Source: Wurfbainia villosa
Taxonomy: Eukaryota > Streptophyta > Magnoliopsida > Zingiberales > Zingiberaceae
Assembly (NCBI GenBank): GCA_025175895.1
Contig: CM046001.1
Coordinates: 54,745,719-54,809,718, forward strand
DNA: 64,000 bases
Direction of reading: 5' to 3'
Shown: one piece after another, positions 1 through 10,191 of the stretch
Layout: every line of letters begins with the position of its first letter
Position numbering within the stretch: position 1 is the stretch's first letter
Translations under genes and position numbers: made by a program
Notes under the pieces: generated by a model
Told to the model about the DNA's origin: nothing
Database searches by the model: none
What the model saw: only the letters and a program-made list of their open reading frames with translations

Positions 1-414
1 TCCTTGGCCTCACTAGGGTAGTCTCAGGCTGGCCAATAAGTTGACTGTTTATAGAACTCTCTTCATTCTTCTCGAGGTCAGCTACCATCGGATTCTCTAC
101 CACGGGCTTCTCTTGAACCTTGTGCTCCAGTAGTTCCCAACATAACTCAGCATATGTTATCCGCCCTTCATAGCGGCCCCATACGTGATGTGCAACTACC
201 ATGAAATCATTTGGCAGAGAGCGTACCAAGGCCCATATCCTATAATTGTCCGATGCGGAAACTCCTGCTGCTCGAGTCTCCTAAAAAGACCATCGAGCCT
301 TCTCATGTGTCCGATGACCCCACCATCAGGTTTATAAACTATCTCTTCAATAGCTTTCCTCAGTCGGTTTCATAACACATCACGACGGGTCATGGTGGTC
401 ATCGTTCGTGCCAT
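1..414 (-). pseudogene. Element H gag-like fragment, broken
   Basis: Read on the minus strand, an ATG at 414 opens MARTMTTMTRRDVL and then meets a stop. The frame continues as NRLRKAIEEIVYK and, after a one-base shift near 240, as RIWALVRSLPNDFMVVAHHVWG followed by ITYAELCWELLEHKVQ, which stays open to the window edge. The LP motif followed by an ELxxxLLEHE-like helix resembles the UBN2-type Gag of Ty1/copia elements, but I assign this only tentatively. It lies 420 bp downstream of the H primer site, where gag is expected. The rest of the element lies outside the window. At least one stop and one frameshift make it non-functional as read. Confidence 0.5.
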
Positions 415-834
415 CTGAAATTGAAAATGAAGTCAGTACAAAACCGACTAACCCATACGAAACCGGCTTAATTCAATTCATATGAGCATAGACCTTACAC
501 AAATAATTACGAAAATCAAATCTTCGTAATTTTAGGAGTTTATTTTTCCTAGTGGTATTTCTGGGTTAGAGATATGTTTCCCAACATATAAAGCTTGGTA
601 AGGTATCATTACTATCTAAGTCACAAGTAGGGTTCTATTCTACTAAAACATGACGAGGTATTATTTCTATCTAAATCACGAGTGTGATTCCATTCTACTA
701 AAACATGATGAGGTATTATTTCTAACTAGATAGAAGACACTCTTCATTATAAAAGAAACTTAGGTATGCATAAAGTTACTTACATGGAAATAGCAAGAAG
801 GAGGCTTGATGTGTGATAGTGGAAAGGTGAACCC

Positions 835-846
835 GCTCTGATACCA
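835..846 (-). other. Element H primer binding site (initiator tRNA-Met type)
   Basis: The minus strand reads TGGTATCAGAGC, the usual plant LTR-element sequence complementary to the 3' end of initiator tRNA-Met. It sits three bases inside the LTR boundary, which fixes this LTR as the 5' LTR of a minus-strand element. Confidence 0.85.
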
Positions 847-1559
847 ACCTGTAACGCCCGCCCTTATCTGCTCTCAGGGCGGCGCTACTTTTTTTTTTAT
901 AACATGACATATAGAGATCATTTCACAATCTACGTACTTAACGTGTTTTCATGGCATAAACCTTCTCTTATACATGCATTACCTATCATATTCGTAATAA
1001 GCATGTTAACATCTCTTATCTCTTTTTATAACATGCATAACATAAAATATCCATTCATGAGTTCTAGCATATCAAACTTTTATAAGTAACTGAACAGTAA
1101 CATAACTAAGCAACATTCACCATGGTACTAATAAATCTCAAGTCTTATAAGCGGAAGCAAATGTCTTAAGGTGTTCACTGAGCATATAAATATAAGCAGA
1201 TAGTAATAGGGTCTTTTTCCACCATGCCACTATCACACCCACTTGGCCCCTCCAGCTACTTCCTCTTAGTTCATGTTTCCTTTATCTGCAGTATATGGAC
1301 AACATAAACTATAAGCATATAGCTTAGTAAGATTCTTGCCTACTCACAAAAGCCACAAACCTCATCGAACAATTAGAAAACAGGAGCATACTAGCATAAA
1401 TAGCATAAGTATTTCATAACAACACTATGTATCAACTTACCAACGCAATGAAAACATAAGCATGACATACAATTTACATAAGCATGCTAAACATAATTAA
1501 ATCTAAGCAGGGCATAAATTAAACATAAGCATTCATGACATCATCAACCCTAACATGCA

Positions 1560-1975
1560 TAAAGGACATAGTCCTAAGCATTCTTAAACTTAACGTAAGC
1601 ATTCATAATTTCATAAATCAAAGACAAGCATCAAGGACATAATCATAAGCATTCTTAAACTTGACATGAGCATTCATAATTTCATAAATCATAGACAAGC
1701 ATCAAGGACATAATCATAAGCATTCTTAAACTTGACATGAGCATTCATAATTTCATAAATCAAAGACAAGCATCAAGGACATAATCATAAGCATTCTTAA
1801 ACTTGACATGAGCATTCATAATTTCATAAATCAAAGACAAGCATCAAGGACATAATCATAAGCATTCTTAAACTTGACATGAGCATTCATAATTTCATAA
1901 ATCAAAGACAAGCATCAAGGACATAATCATAAGCATTCTTAAACTTGACTTAAGCATTCATAATTTCATACAAGT
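1560..1975. repeat. 71-bp tandem array in H LTR
   Basis: About 5.5 head-to-tail copies. The motif GACAAGCATCAAGG recurs at 1623, 1694, 1765, 1836 and 1907, exactly 71 bp apart. The inner copies are almost identical, suggesting recent slippage or unequal exchange. Confidence 0.95.
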
Positions 1976-2224
1976 CCTTTCTTTTCAAAACATATACATA
2001 TAGGTACTTCAACATAATCATAACTTGAATGGGGGGCCCCAGGTTAAGTACCACATAATGCACGTTCCCTAATAGGCTGGGGTAGCAAGCCACCAGACCT
2101 ACTAGAGCAAGACCTCTTACGTCTTACCAGGGCAAGACCTCTTACGTCTTCTTATGTCCCTATGGATTTGATTAACGACCACCTGACGGGTTGGGTACTT
2201 AACCTCTTACAAAGTAAAATACTT

Positions 2225-2465
2225 AATTCCTTTCTTTCTTGTCATATCATAAAGAATGCTCTTAATCCCCAACATAAAAAGGGAAGCATCTCAATCTTAT
2301 CTTATCATAAGGAGAGCTCTTAATCCCTACTTGAAAGGGAAGCATCTCCATCTTATCTCATTATAAGGAGAGCTCTAATCCCTACTTGAAAGGGAAGCAT
2401 CTCCATCTTATCTTATCATAAGGAGAGCTCTTAATCCCTACTTGAAAGGGAAGCATCTCCATCTT
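2225..2465. repeat. 56-bp tandem array in H LTR
   Basis: About four copies of a 55-56-bp unit. GGAGAGCTCT recurs at 2311, 2367 and, one base shorter spacing, at 2422, followed each time by AATCCCTACTTGAAAGGGAA. The first copy is more diverged. Confidence 0.9.
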
Positions 2466-2469
2466 AGGC

Positions 2470-2840
2470 ATTTCATAGCATACATGCATTCATAACATAA
2501 GAGTACCCTAAAGGGGTCCTAAAGCATAAACATGTTTATCACATAAGCATATTTCATAGGCATATTCATGGCATATTAAATCATAAAACATGTTCATCTC
2601 ATAGGCATATTTCATGGCATATTACATCATAAACATGTTCATCACATAGGCATGTTTCATAAACATATTTCTTGGCATATTAAATCATACAACATGTTCA
2701 TCACATAGGCATATTTCATAAACATATTTCTTGGCATATTAAATCATAAAACATGTTCATCCCATAGGCATATTTCATGGCATATTACATCATAAACATG
2801 TTCATCACATAAGCATAATTCATGGCATATTATAATCATC
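2470..2840. repeat. Degenerate ~60-bp array in H LTR
   Basis: Imperfect copies of a unit built from ACATGTTCATCACATAGGCA, a TTTCAT block and GGCATATTAAATCAT. Unit length varies because the AAACATATTTCTT block is present in some copies and absent in others. Confidence 0.8.
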
Positions 2841-2844
2841 CACA

Positions 2845-3440
2845 TAACATAACTTCATAAGGGGGTGTTTTCATGAAACCCTAGCCCTAACCCCAAGGTT
2901 GGCCGAAACATGTAGGGGGGTACTAAAATTTGATTCTTGTCACATAAATTCATTCATGAAGGTATACTACATAACATAACTTCATAAGGGGGTATTTTCA
3001 TGGAACCCTAACCCTAACCCTAACCCCAAGGTTGGCCGAAACATGTATGGCTATAAACTTGGATTTTTGACACCTAAAATCTCCTACATGAAGCTTACAA
3101 CATACAAAAATTTCCTTGGTAGCATTTTCATGAAACCCTAGCCCAAAAACTTGGTTGGCCGAAACATGTAGGGCTCAAAGCTTGGATTTTTGTCACCTAA
3201 AAATTCCTACATGAAGCTTATAACCTACAAAAATCTTCTTAGTAGCATTTTCATGAAACCCTAGCCCAAAAACTTGGTTGGTCGAAACATGTAGGGCTCA
3301 AAGCTTGGATTTTTATCACCTAAAATTCCTACATGAAGCTTTCAACCTACAAAATTTTCTTAGTAGCATTTTCATGAAACCCTAGCCCAAAAACTTGGTT
3401 GGCCGAAACATGTAGGGCTCAAAACTTCATATTTCTTTCA
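2845..3440. repeat. ~122-bp tandem array with telomere-like CCCTAA runs
   Basis: Four to five copies of a 121-140-bp unit containing TTCATGAAACCCTAGCCC and GGTTGGCCGAAACATGTAGG. TTGGTTGGCC recurs at 3151, 3274 (one change) and 3395. The copy at 3006-3027 has expanded into three CCCTAA units, resembling a telomere repeat but not the usual plant CCCTAAA. Confidence 0.85.
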
Positions 3441-3934
3441 TGTAACATGTCCTACAAAACTAATATACTTCAGGTGAGGGAATCTTCCATCCTTCGCTTG
3501 CTTTTAGTTGGTAGATGACCTTATGGAAGCCAAGAACTAGCCTTCTCCTTGCTTGGATGGGGTTCGGCCAAAGGGTGAAAATGGAGAGGGGGAGGGATGG
3601 TTTTCGGTGAGGAAGAAGAAGAGAAGAGGAGAAATGAAGTTTGGATACTCATGCCCCCTCATTCCCCCCTATTTATTCATTTGAAGAGCCCCTTGATCTC
3701 CCTTACACTTAACCATAATTTCCCCTACTCCTCTAATGATATAATCCTATTGGGCTTCTGGTTAGTAGGTGCATTTATAGGGCTTGGCTATCTCTAGAGG
3801 TTTGGGGTTCAATTCCTAGGCCTTGCACCCCTTTTTGGCTTATTTTCTTTTATTTTTGAAAAAGCCCACATAAAGCCCATTATCGTCAAGCCAAAAATTC
3901 TCGTAAAATGGTTAGAAATTTTACGGGCGTTACA

Positions 3935-4307
3935 ATGTACAAGCCATCCGGAGATCCGAGCCGAGACTGTAACCTATTTTAATTTACATCCATCGATCCT
4001 ATACTCCACGAGGGAGTGTACATGAAATCTAGATCGAAAGTAAACTAAAATAAAGAGTGGCTAAACAATGCCGTATCTAATTTACAAAAAATCAAATACT
4101 AGCCTCGTTAACCCCGAGGATTCAACAAAATATACACATACAATCACATACACACATATGGCCATAATAGTCGGATCTTATGCCTGCAACCAAAAATTTA
4201 AACTACGCATATCCTACTATTATCCAGCACATATAATATATGAAAAGCGCATAAAAATTAATCGAATCCTAAACACACAAAATCGGAAACCACGGCTCTG
4301 ATACCAA
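3935..4307 (-). mobile_element. Element G internal leader fragment, with primer site
   Basis: This stretch is the inverted counterpart of A 9129-9512, including the block with GGATCGATGGATGTAAA and the TGTGTGTATGTGATTG stretch. The minus-strand primer site TGGTATCAGAGC lies at 4295-4306. Nothing here is coding; it is the untranslated leader of a family-1 copia element. The remainder of G was displaced beyond the window by the H insertion. Confidence 0.85.
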
Positions 4308-6606
4308 TGGTAGGGTTTTGCCCCGGAAGCTCTAATACCAATTTAATGGTTTTTTCTTATCGAGTCCGTGAGGGGAAACTTCGCTTCCCACTTCACCTCG
4401 GTAGTTTGATCATGGCAATCCCTTCGATGTCCCCGGATTAAAAATTTAATCCTAGACAAAAGGGATTGCCCAAACAACCAAGCCATCGTCATGTTATTCG
4501 TTTAGAGAGGTCACTTGAACAAACTAGTTGTTCAAGCGACCATCCTCTATTCTACGAGTAGCCACGGAATAGACGATGTCCGAATCGCCGGTTTTTATGT
4601 TTATGCTTGGGATCCAAGTATTATTTAGCCATATACAGATTTATATCATGCTAATAGTTGAAAAACAAATACAAGCAAGTAACCATCCACACAAAACATG
4701 CATATAATTGAAAAGCAATTATAAACATAATACAAAAGAACACTAATCAAAATAAACAAGATTATACCTCTTGTTATACCTCTTGATCTTCTATTGTATG
4801 TCCTTCCTCCTTTCGGACGTCGTGTGGGCGACGATCTACCAAAAGTTGAAGCCTCCTAGATCACCAATCTTCCTTTCCCTGTTCACTCCGAAAAAAGGAA
4901 GATCCTAAAACAAAACTCATCTTCCTATCTAGAACCGACCACCAAGTCAATAAACTCGATGTTGTCGCCAGCCAAGGAAGAGAACATGGAGTATGGAAAT
5001 CAACCAAAGGAGAAACTACAAGGGCATGGGCACCGACCAACACTTGGAGAAGAGAAAGGAAAACACTCATTCTCCTTGTTTCCGCCCAAACCCTAAACTA
5101 AGCTCTCCTAATTTCCGGCCAAGGATGAAGGGGAGAAGAATATATTGAGCTTTGGACAAGGTAGAGGGAAGAAGGAAGAGGGGACGGCCAACCTTAGGAA
5201 GAAGAAGAAGGGATCTCTCCTCCCCTTGTTGCCGCCCAACACCAACACCCAAAACCCTAACCCCAGCCCCACTCCTATTGCTATCCCAACTAGGATTGGT
5301 TGCCGCCCATGGGAAGCAACCCTAAACTCATCCATCATAAGCCATAGAGCAAGGGGAGAAGCTTGGGCGCCAGCCAAACCAAGGAGGGAAGAAGGAGGAA
5401 GGGTTTCAACCACCAAAGGAAGAAGAAGAAAAAAAACTTTCCTTAATTGTGGCCACCCAAAACCCTAACCTCCTTTGCTCTTGCCGCCCAAACCCTAGCC
5501 CCTTTTCCTCTCCATTATCTTGTCGCCCACCCCTAGTCCACCCTTTTATAGAGTTAGGGATAAGCCTTGGTTTAATCTCCACCATTGATTCTAAGGATTT
5601 AATCTCAACCGTCGGATCTAGAGATTTAATCTCAACCGTCGGATCTTAGAGATTTAATCTCTACCTTTGGATCAAGAGTTTTGTTTCTATCCATTAGATC
5701 TAAGCTTCATGCGGTGTTAATAGGCTACAATATGGACCATGAGGAGGAGTTGGATCTTGGCCACCCATGGATCAAGCCCACATAAAGTCCGTTCCACTAA
5801 TGATGATCCAATCCACTAAAGGATTATCATTGATCTACCTAACCAACCCCCATATGAAAATATGGGCTCCATATATTATTTGTACATTTTCTCCCCATGT
5901 TTAAGATCTCGAATGTTCATCGATTAATTAATTTACTGACCATTAATTAATCAACATCTAACTCCATGAGTAGTACCACTCAACCTTTTCATCATGCTGG
6001 ACCAAGTCCACCTGCAGGGTTTACATGATGAACCTTATGAGCTCCTCAAGGGGACACCATCATCCTAATATATAGGACACGGTTTCCTCCTATAATCAAC
6101 ATCACACCATATAAATAATATCATCTCCCAACTTACCGAGCCTATCGATTTAATCTATAAATCTCGCCCATTGGTAAATCAAAGAGATGAGTACTAAGTA
6201 TATGTGCCCGTTATTATATCGGGATTAAGAGTATGTACAATATAATATCTGAGGTCCGATTCGATTATGTAGTCAGTAATAAATCGAATCCCTCTAAGTC
6301 GGTCCTGCTCAATACACACAAAGTGCACTAGTGTGATTCTATGGGCAAGACAAACCAATACCAAATCACACTACAACCATTCCGATGGTTTGTCCAAAGC
6401 CATCTCGGTTGTGAGCCTTTACTTATACTTTTCAAGGGGCCGATATCATGATCTCCTGTGTGACACCACACACCATGTTATCTATAATGTAATATATTAG
6501 ACAATATTGCATAACCATATAAATATGCAAACAATGATCATGTGATTCTTATTTCAAAATAAAGATGTTCATACAAAAGATAGACTTTTCAGTATACATC
6601 CCTACA
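4308..6606 (-). mobile_element. Element G 5' LTR (family 1 copia)
   Basis: On the minus strand it begins TGTAGGGATGTATACTGAAAAG-like at 6606 and ends ...CCCTACCA at 4308, directly before the primer site. It is the inverted equivalent of the A LTRs (7278-9128 and 22166-24296). At 2,299 bp it is the longest family-1 LTR here and keeps the GC-rich segment that A's 5' LTR lacks. A 27-bp tandem motif (AGATTTAATCTCAACCGTCG) occurs near 5570-5700, and a minus-strand TATA-like CTATAAAAG lies at about 5544-5552. Short open frames within it are by-products of purine-rich repeats. Confidence 0.88.
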
Positions 6607-7169
6607 TTAAGTTTTTATTAGTTGAATTATTAACTATGTTAATTAATTGACAACAATCAACTAATTTACTAGCTTTAATGCATAATTTATCTAAATTATC
6701 AAGTATTCTAAAACTTAAATTCTCTAAATTATTAATTTTACTAACCTTTTTCTTCAGGCATCGATTTTTTAGTGACCGATCCTTTTACACTCGAAACACT
6801 TGATGTGCTCCTTGTACCTTCGAACTTCTAGCTTTGGTTTCTCCTTTGCCACCGGTTGTGCCGTTCGAGTCATACGAGTAGGACAATTATTTTTATAGTG
6901 TCCTCTCTTCCTGCACTTGAAACAAATAATATGTAATTTAAATTTTAAAATTACAATATTACCTTTTGGCCGTGTGGGATGTTCTTCCTTGGTCAATCCG
7001 GTCGAAGATCTTCCGATACTTTCATGTAAGAACACAAAACAAAATGTTCCAAGGCTTGGTCTTGGATTAATAGTGCGGGAGATAATAAAATAAAATAAAT
7101 AAAAAAATGAAAAGAAAATACTCGACCGATGGTTGCACCGAATCTGAGTACCCTCGCTTTGATACCAAT
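6607..7169 (-). mobile_element. Element F internal fragment
   Basis: This is what remains of F between its 5' LTR (ending at 7170) and the G insertion at 6606. An imperfect initiator-Met primer site, TGGTATCAAAGC on the minus strand, lies at 7156-7167. It holds the Gag zinc-knuckle remnant at 6769-7035. The strip at 6607-6760 is very AT-rich and shows no gene. Confidence 0.75.
6769..7035 (-). pseudogene. Element F Gag remnant with two zinc knuckles
   Basis: The 88-residue minus-strand frame contains CFKCRKRGHYKNNC, a complete CX2CX4HX4C nucleocapsid knuckle, and then CFECKRIGH, a second knuckle cut by a stop at the residue after H. Zinc knuckles package retroelement RNA. The knuckles start only about 200 bp from the primer site, so the Gag capsid region has been lost by internal deletion. 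The spacing of two knuckles matches the E and D Gag proteins, which suggests F is a relative of family 3. It is not functional. Confidence 0.7.
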
Positions 7170-7277
7170 TGTTGGATCGAGAAAATGCTCATTTCATCGA
7201 TTAAAACCAAAGTACGTAGCATAAAATATGAACAAAAATAAGAACACAAGACACAAGGAATTTTACTTGGTTCATAG
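7170..7277 (-). mobile_element. Element F 5' LTR, piece 1 of 3
   Basis: This is the inner end of F's LTR. Read on the minus strand it ends GATCCAACA just before the primer site. It stops at CATAG (7273-7277), one copy of A's target duplication, and resumes after A at 24302. Joined on paper, the F LTR is 7170-7277, then 24302-25036, then 56360-56647, about 1.13 kb scattered over 49 kb. Confidence 0.8.
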
Positions 7278-9128
7278 TGTAGGGATGTATACTGAAAAGT
7301 CTATCTTTTCTATGAACATCTTTATTTTTGAAATAAGAATCACATGATCATTGTTTGCATATTTTTATGCATATTGTATAATACGTTACATTGTAGATAA
7401 CATGGTGTGTGGTGTCACACAGGAGATCATGTTATCGGCTCCTTGTAAAGTATAAGTAAAGGCTCACAACCGAGATGGCTTTGGACAAACCATCGGAATG
7501 GTTGTAGGGTGATTTGGTATTGGTTTGTCTTGACCATAAAATCACACTAGTGCACTTTGTGTGTATTGAGCAGGACCGACTTAGAGGTGATTTGATTTAT
7601 TGCTGACTACATAATCGAATCAGACCTCAGATATTATTTAGTACATGCTCTTAATCCCGATATAATAATGGGCACATATACTTAGTACTCATCTCTTTGA
7701 TTTACCAATGGGCCAGATTTATAGATTAAATCGATAGGCTCGGTAAGTTGGGAGATGATATTATTTATATGGTGTGCCGTTGATTATAGAAGGAAACCGT
7801 GTCCTATATATTAGGATGATGATGTCCCCTTGAGGAGCTCATAAGGTTCATCATGTAAACCCTGTAGGTGGACTTGGTCCGGCATGATGAAAAGGTTGAG
7901 TGGTACTACTCAAGGAGTTAGATTAATTAATGGTCAGTAAATTAATTAATCGACGGGCATTCGAGATCTTAAACACGAGGAGAAAATGTACAAATAATAT
8001 ATGGAGCCCATATTATCATATGGGGGTTGGTGAGGTAGATCAATGATGAACCTTTAGTGGATTGGATCATCATTAGTGGATCGGACTTTATGTGGGCTTG
8101 ATCCATGGGTGGCCAAGACCCAACTCCTCCTCATGGTCCCTAATGTAGCCTATTAACACCTCATGAAGCTTAGATCCAATGGATGAAAACAAAACTCAAG
8201 ATCCAAAGGTAGAGATTAAATCTCTAGATCCGACGGTTGAGATTAAATCTCTAGATCCGACGGTTGAGATTAAATCCCTAGAACCAATGGAGGAGATTAA
8301 ATCATGGCTTGAGCCCAACTCTTTAAATTGAGTCATGAAGTGGGCGGCAAGAATAAGCATGACTTAAGGGGATTAGGGTTTGCTTCCTTTGGAGGCTAGG
8401 AATCCTAGTTGGTTTAGGATTAGGTTTGGGTGGCTAGGATTTTTGGAGCTACGGGTGGGCGGCAACTCAAGGAGGGTTTCCTTCTTCTTCCTAAGGTTGG
8501 TCGGCCACTATGCTTCTCCTCTCTACCTTGGCTTGAGCTCATCCTAATCTTCTTCCCCACTTTCATGGCCGGCCATAAGGAGATGAGCCTTGTTTCTATT
8601 CTTCCTCTTGCTTTGGAAGAGCAAGGAAGGAAGATTTGTGATCTAGGAGCTTCGACTTTTGGTGGATCGTCTCCCACACGACATCCAAAAGGAGGAAGGT
8701 CATACATTAGAAGATCGAGAGGTATACCTATTCTAATTTCTTCTTTTGTTTGTTGCTTGTTTTTGTTTTTCAATTATAAGCATGTTATAAATCTGTAAAT
8801 GGCTAAATAATACTTGGATCCCGAGCATAAACACAAAAACTGGCGATCCAGACATCGTCTATTCCGCGGCTACTCGTAGAATAGAGGATGGTCGCTTGAA
8901 CAACTAGTTTGTTCAAGTGACCTCTCTAAATGAATAGCACGACGATGACTTGGTTGCTTTGGCAATCCCTTTTGTCTAGGATTAAATTTTTTTAATCCAG
9001 GGACATCGAAGGGATCGCCATGGACAAGCTACCGAGGTGAAGTTGGAAGCGAAGTTTCCCCTCATGGACTCGATAAGCTAAAACCATTAAATTGGTATGA
9101 GAGCTTCCGGGGCTAAAAACCCCCTTCA
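7278..9128 (+). mobile_element. Element A 5' LTR
   Basis: Runs TGTAGGGATGTATAC...CCCCCTTCA. The primer site follows after two bases. At 1,851 bp it is 280 bp shorter than the 3' LTR because the segment equivalent to 23474-23752 is absent; the missing piece is bordered by AAGGAGA in the 3' LTR. Three copies of a 27-bp unit (GAGATTAAATCTCTAGATCC) lie at 8213-8300. The TATA motif seen in the 3' LTR is mutated to TTTAAATTG near 8320. Confidence 0.93.
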
Positions 9129-9130
9129 AT

Positions 9131-9142
9131 TGGTATCAGAGC
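9131..9142 (+). other. Element A primer binding site
   Basis: TGGTATCAGAGC, an exact plant initiator tRNA-Met complement, two bases after the LTR. Confidence 0.92.
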
Positions 9143-10191
9143 AAAGGTTTCCGGTTTTGTGTGTTTAGGATTCGGTTAATTTTTATGCACTTTTTCATAT
9201 ATTATATGTGCCGGATAATAGTATGATATGCGTAGTTTAACTCTTTGGTTGCAGGCATAAGATCCGACTATTATGGCCATATGTGTGTATGTGATTGTAT
9301 GTGTGTAAATATTTATTTTGTTGAATCCTCGGGGTTTATAAGGCTAGTATTTAGTTTTTGGTAAATTAAATACGGCATTGTTTAGCCGCTCTTTATTTTA
9401 TTTTACTTTCGATCTAGATTTCATGTACACTCCCTCGTGGAGTATAGGATCGATGGATGTAAAATTAAAATAGGTTTTAGTCTCGGCTCGGATCTCCGGA
9501 TGGCTTGTACATTGCGTAGGAGGAGCGGACGAGATGGCGATGCGACGGGAGGCATTTTGAAGACAAAAACCATAATAGTTGGAAAATAATTTTATTTTTC
9601 ATATTTATTGCTTTTTGTTTTATATGCATGTCGTAGGCTAGGAAAATTCCTCAATTTCAAATTACTAAGTGGGAGAGGGATATTTTTATAAATTCCCACG
9701 GCCTCCATTACGATTTGACATGTGATGCAAACAAACTTGTGCATCGGCTCTGAGTGCCTTCCTCCCCATCGGATGAGTTTGTTTGTGAATCACAGGGTCG
9801 AATATGGTTATAGAAAATTATTTAGGAGCGTGTGTACTTGCCCATCGTAAGACACATAACCCGAGATAATTACCTTGGTACCGAGTAATGGTGAACACTT
9901 AGATACAAATATAAGTATCCTCCCCATCGGAGTCACTGCTTTTATTTGTAGGGTCGAAGAGACACCAACTATTAATTTTACTTGTCAAAAAGTTAGGTTG
10001 ACAAGATAGTAAAATTAATGGGTAAAACCTCCTCTTACAAATGTAGAATTCGTATACGTCCACACGATCGTGGCATGCAATATTCTCGGTGTTTAGAGGT
10101 GTTGGTTGATTTTAAAATTTTATTGTTTGAGGAATCAATAATTTTTTGAAATCTACAATAATAATCTATGTGATTCTTAGCATTTTCAAGA
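9143..10191 (+). other. Element A untranslated leader
   Basis: About 1.05 kb between the primer site and the gag start with no long frame. It aligns throughout with B 29843-30891, so it is a conserved family leader rather than filler. It includes a stretch rich in CCCCATCGGA-type motifs (9700-9950). Confidence 0.8.

Larger units (their letters stand above)
850..3934 (-). mobile_element. Element H 5' LTR, 3.1 kb
   Basis: The LTR is bounded by perfect 11-bp inverted ends, TGTAACGCCCG at 850 and CGGGCGTTACA at 3924-3934, and has the primer site next to its inner end. At 3,085 bp it is unusually long. The excess length is made of four different tandem arrays between about 1560 and 3440. The flank at 3935 continues directly into element G sequence: 3935-3970 is the reverse complement of A at about 9470-9512. 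H therefore inserted into G. The other end is outside the window, so the target duplication cannot be checked. The TGTAAC start is common in plant Ty3/gypsy LTRs, but the gag fragment looks copia-like, so the superfamily is left open. Confidence 0.85.

Noticed and set aside
3597..3797. Short frame in H LTR beginning MVFGEEEEEKRR
   Set aside because: GAA-rich low-complexity sequence inside an LTR, antisense to the element.
5145..5468. Arg/Lys/Pro-rich frames on both strands at 5067-5468 as host genes
   Set aside because: They lie inside G's LTR, overlap each other in antisense, and reflect purine-rich DNA; no domain is recognisable.
8430..8798. 122-residue frame in A's 5' LTR, partly repeated in the 3' LTR at 23659-23967
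   Set aside because: Similarity is explained by LTR identity; the first halves differ because of the 280-bp segment, and the frame is broken in B.
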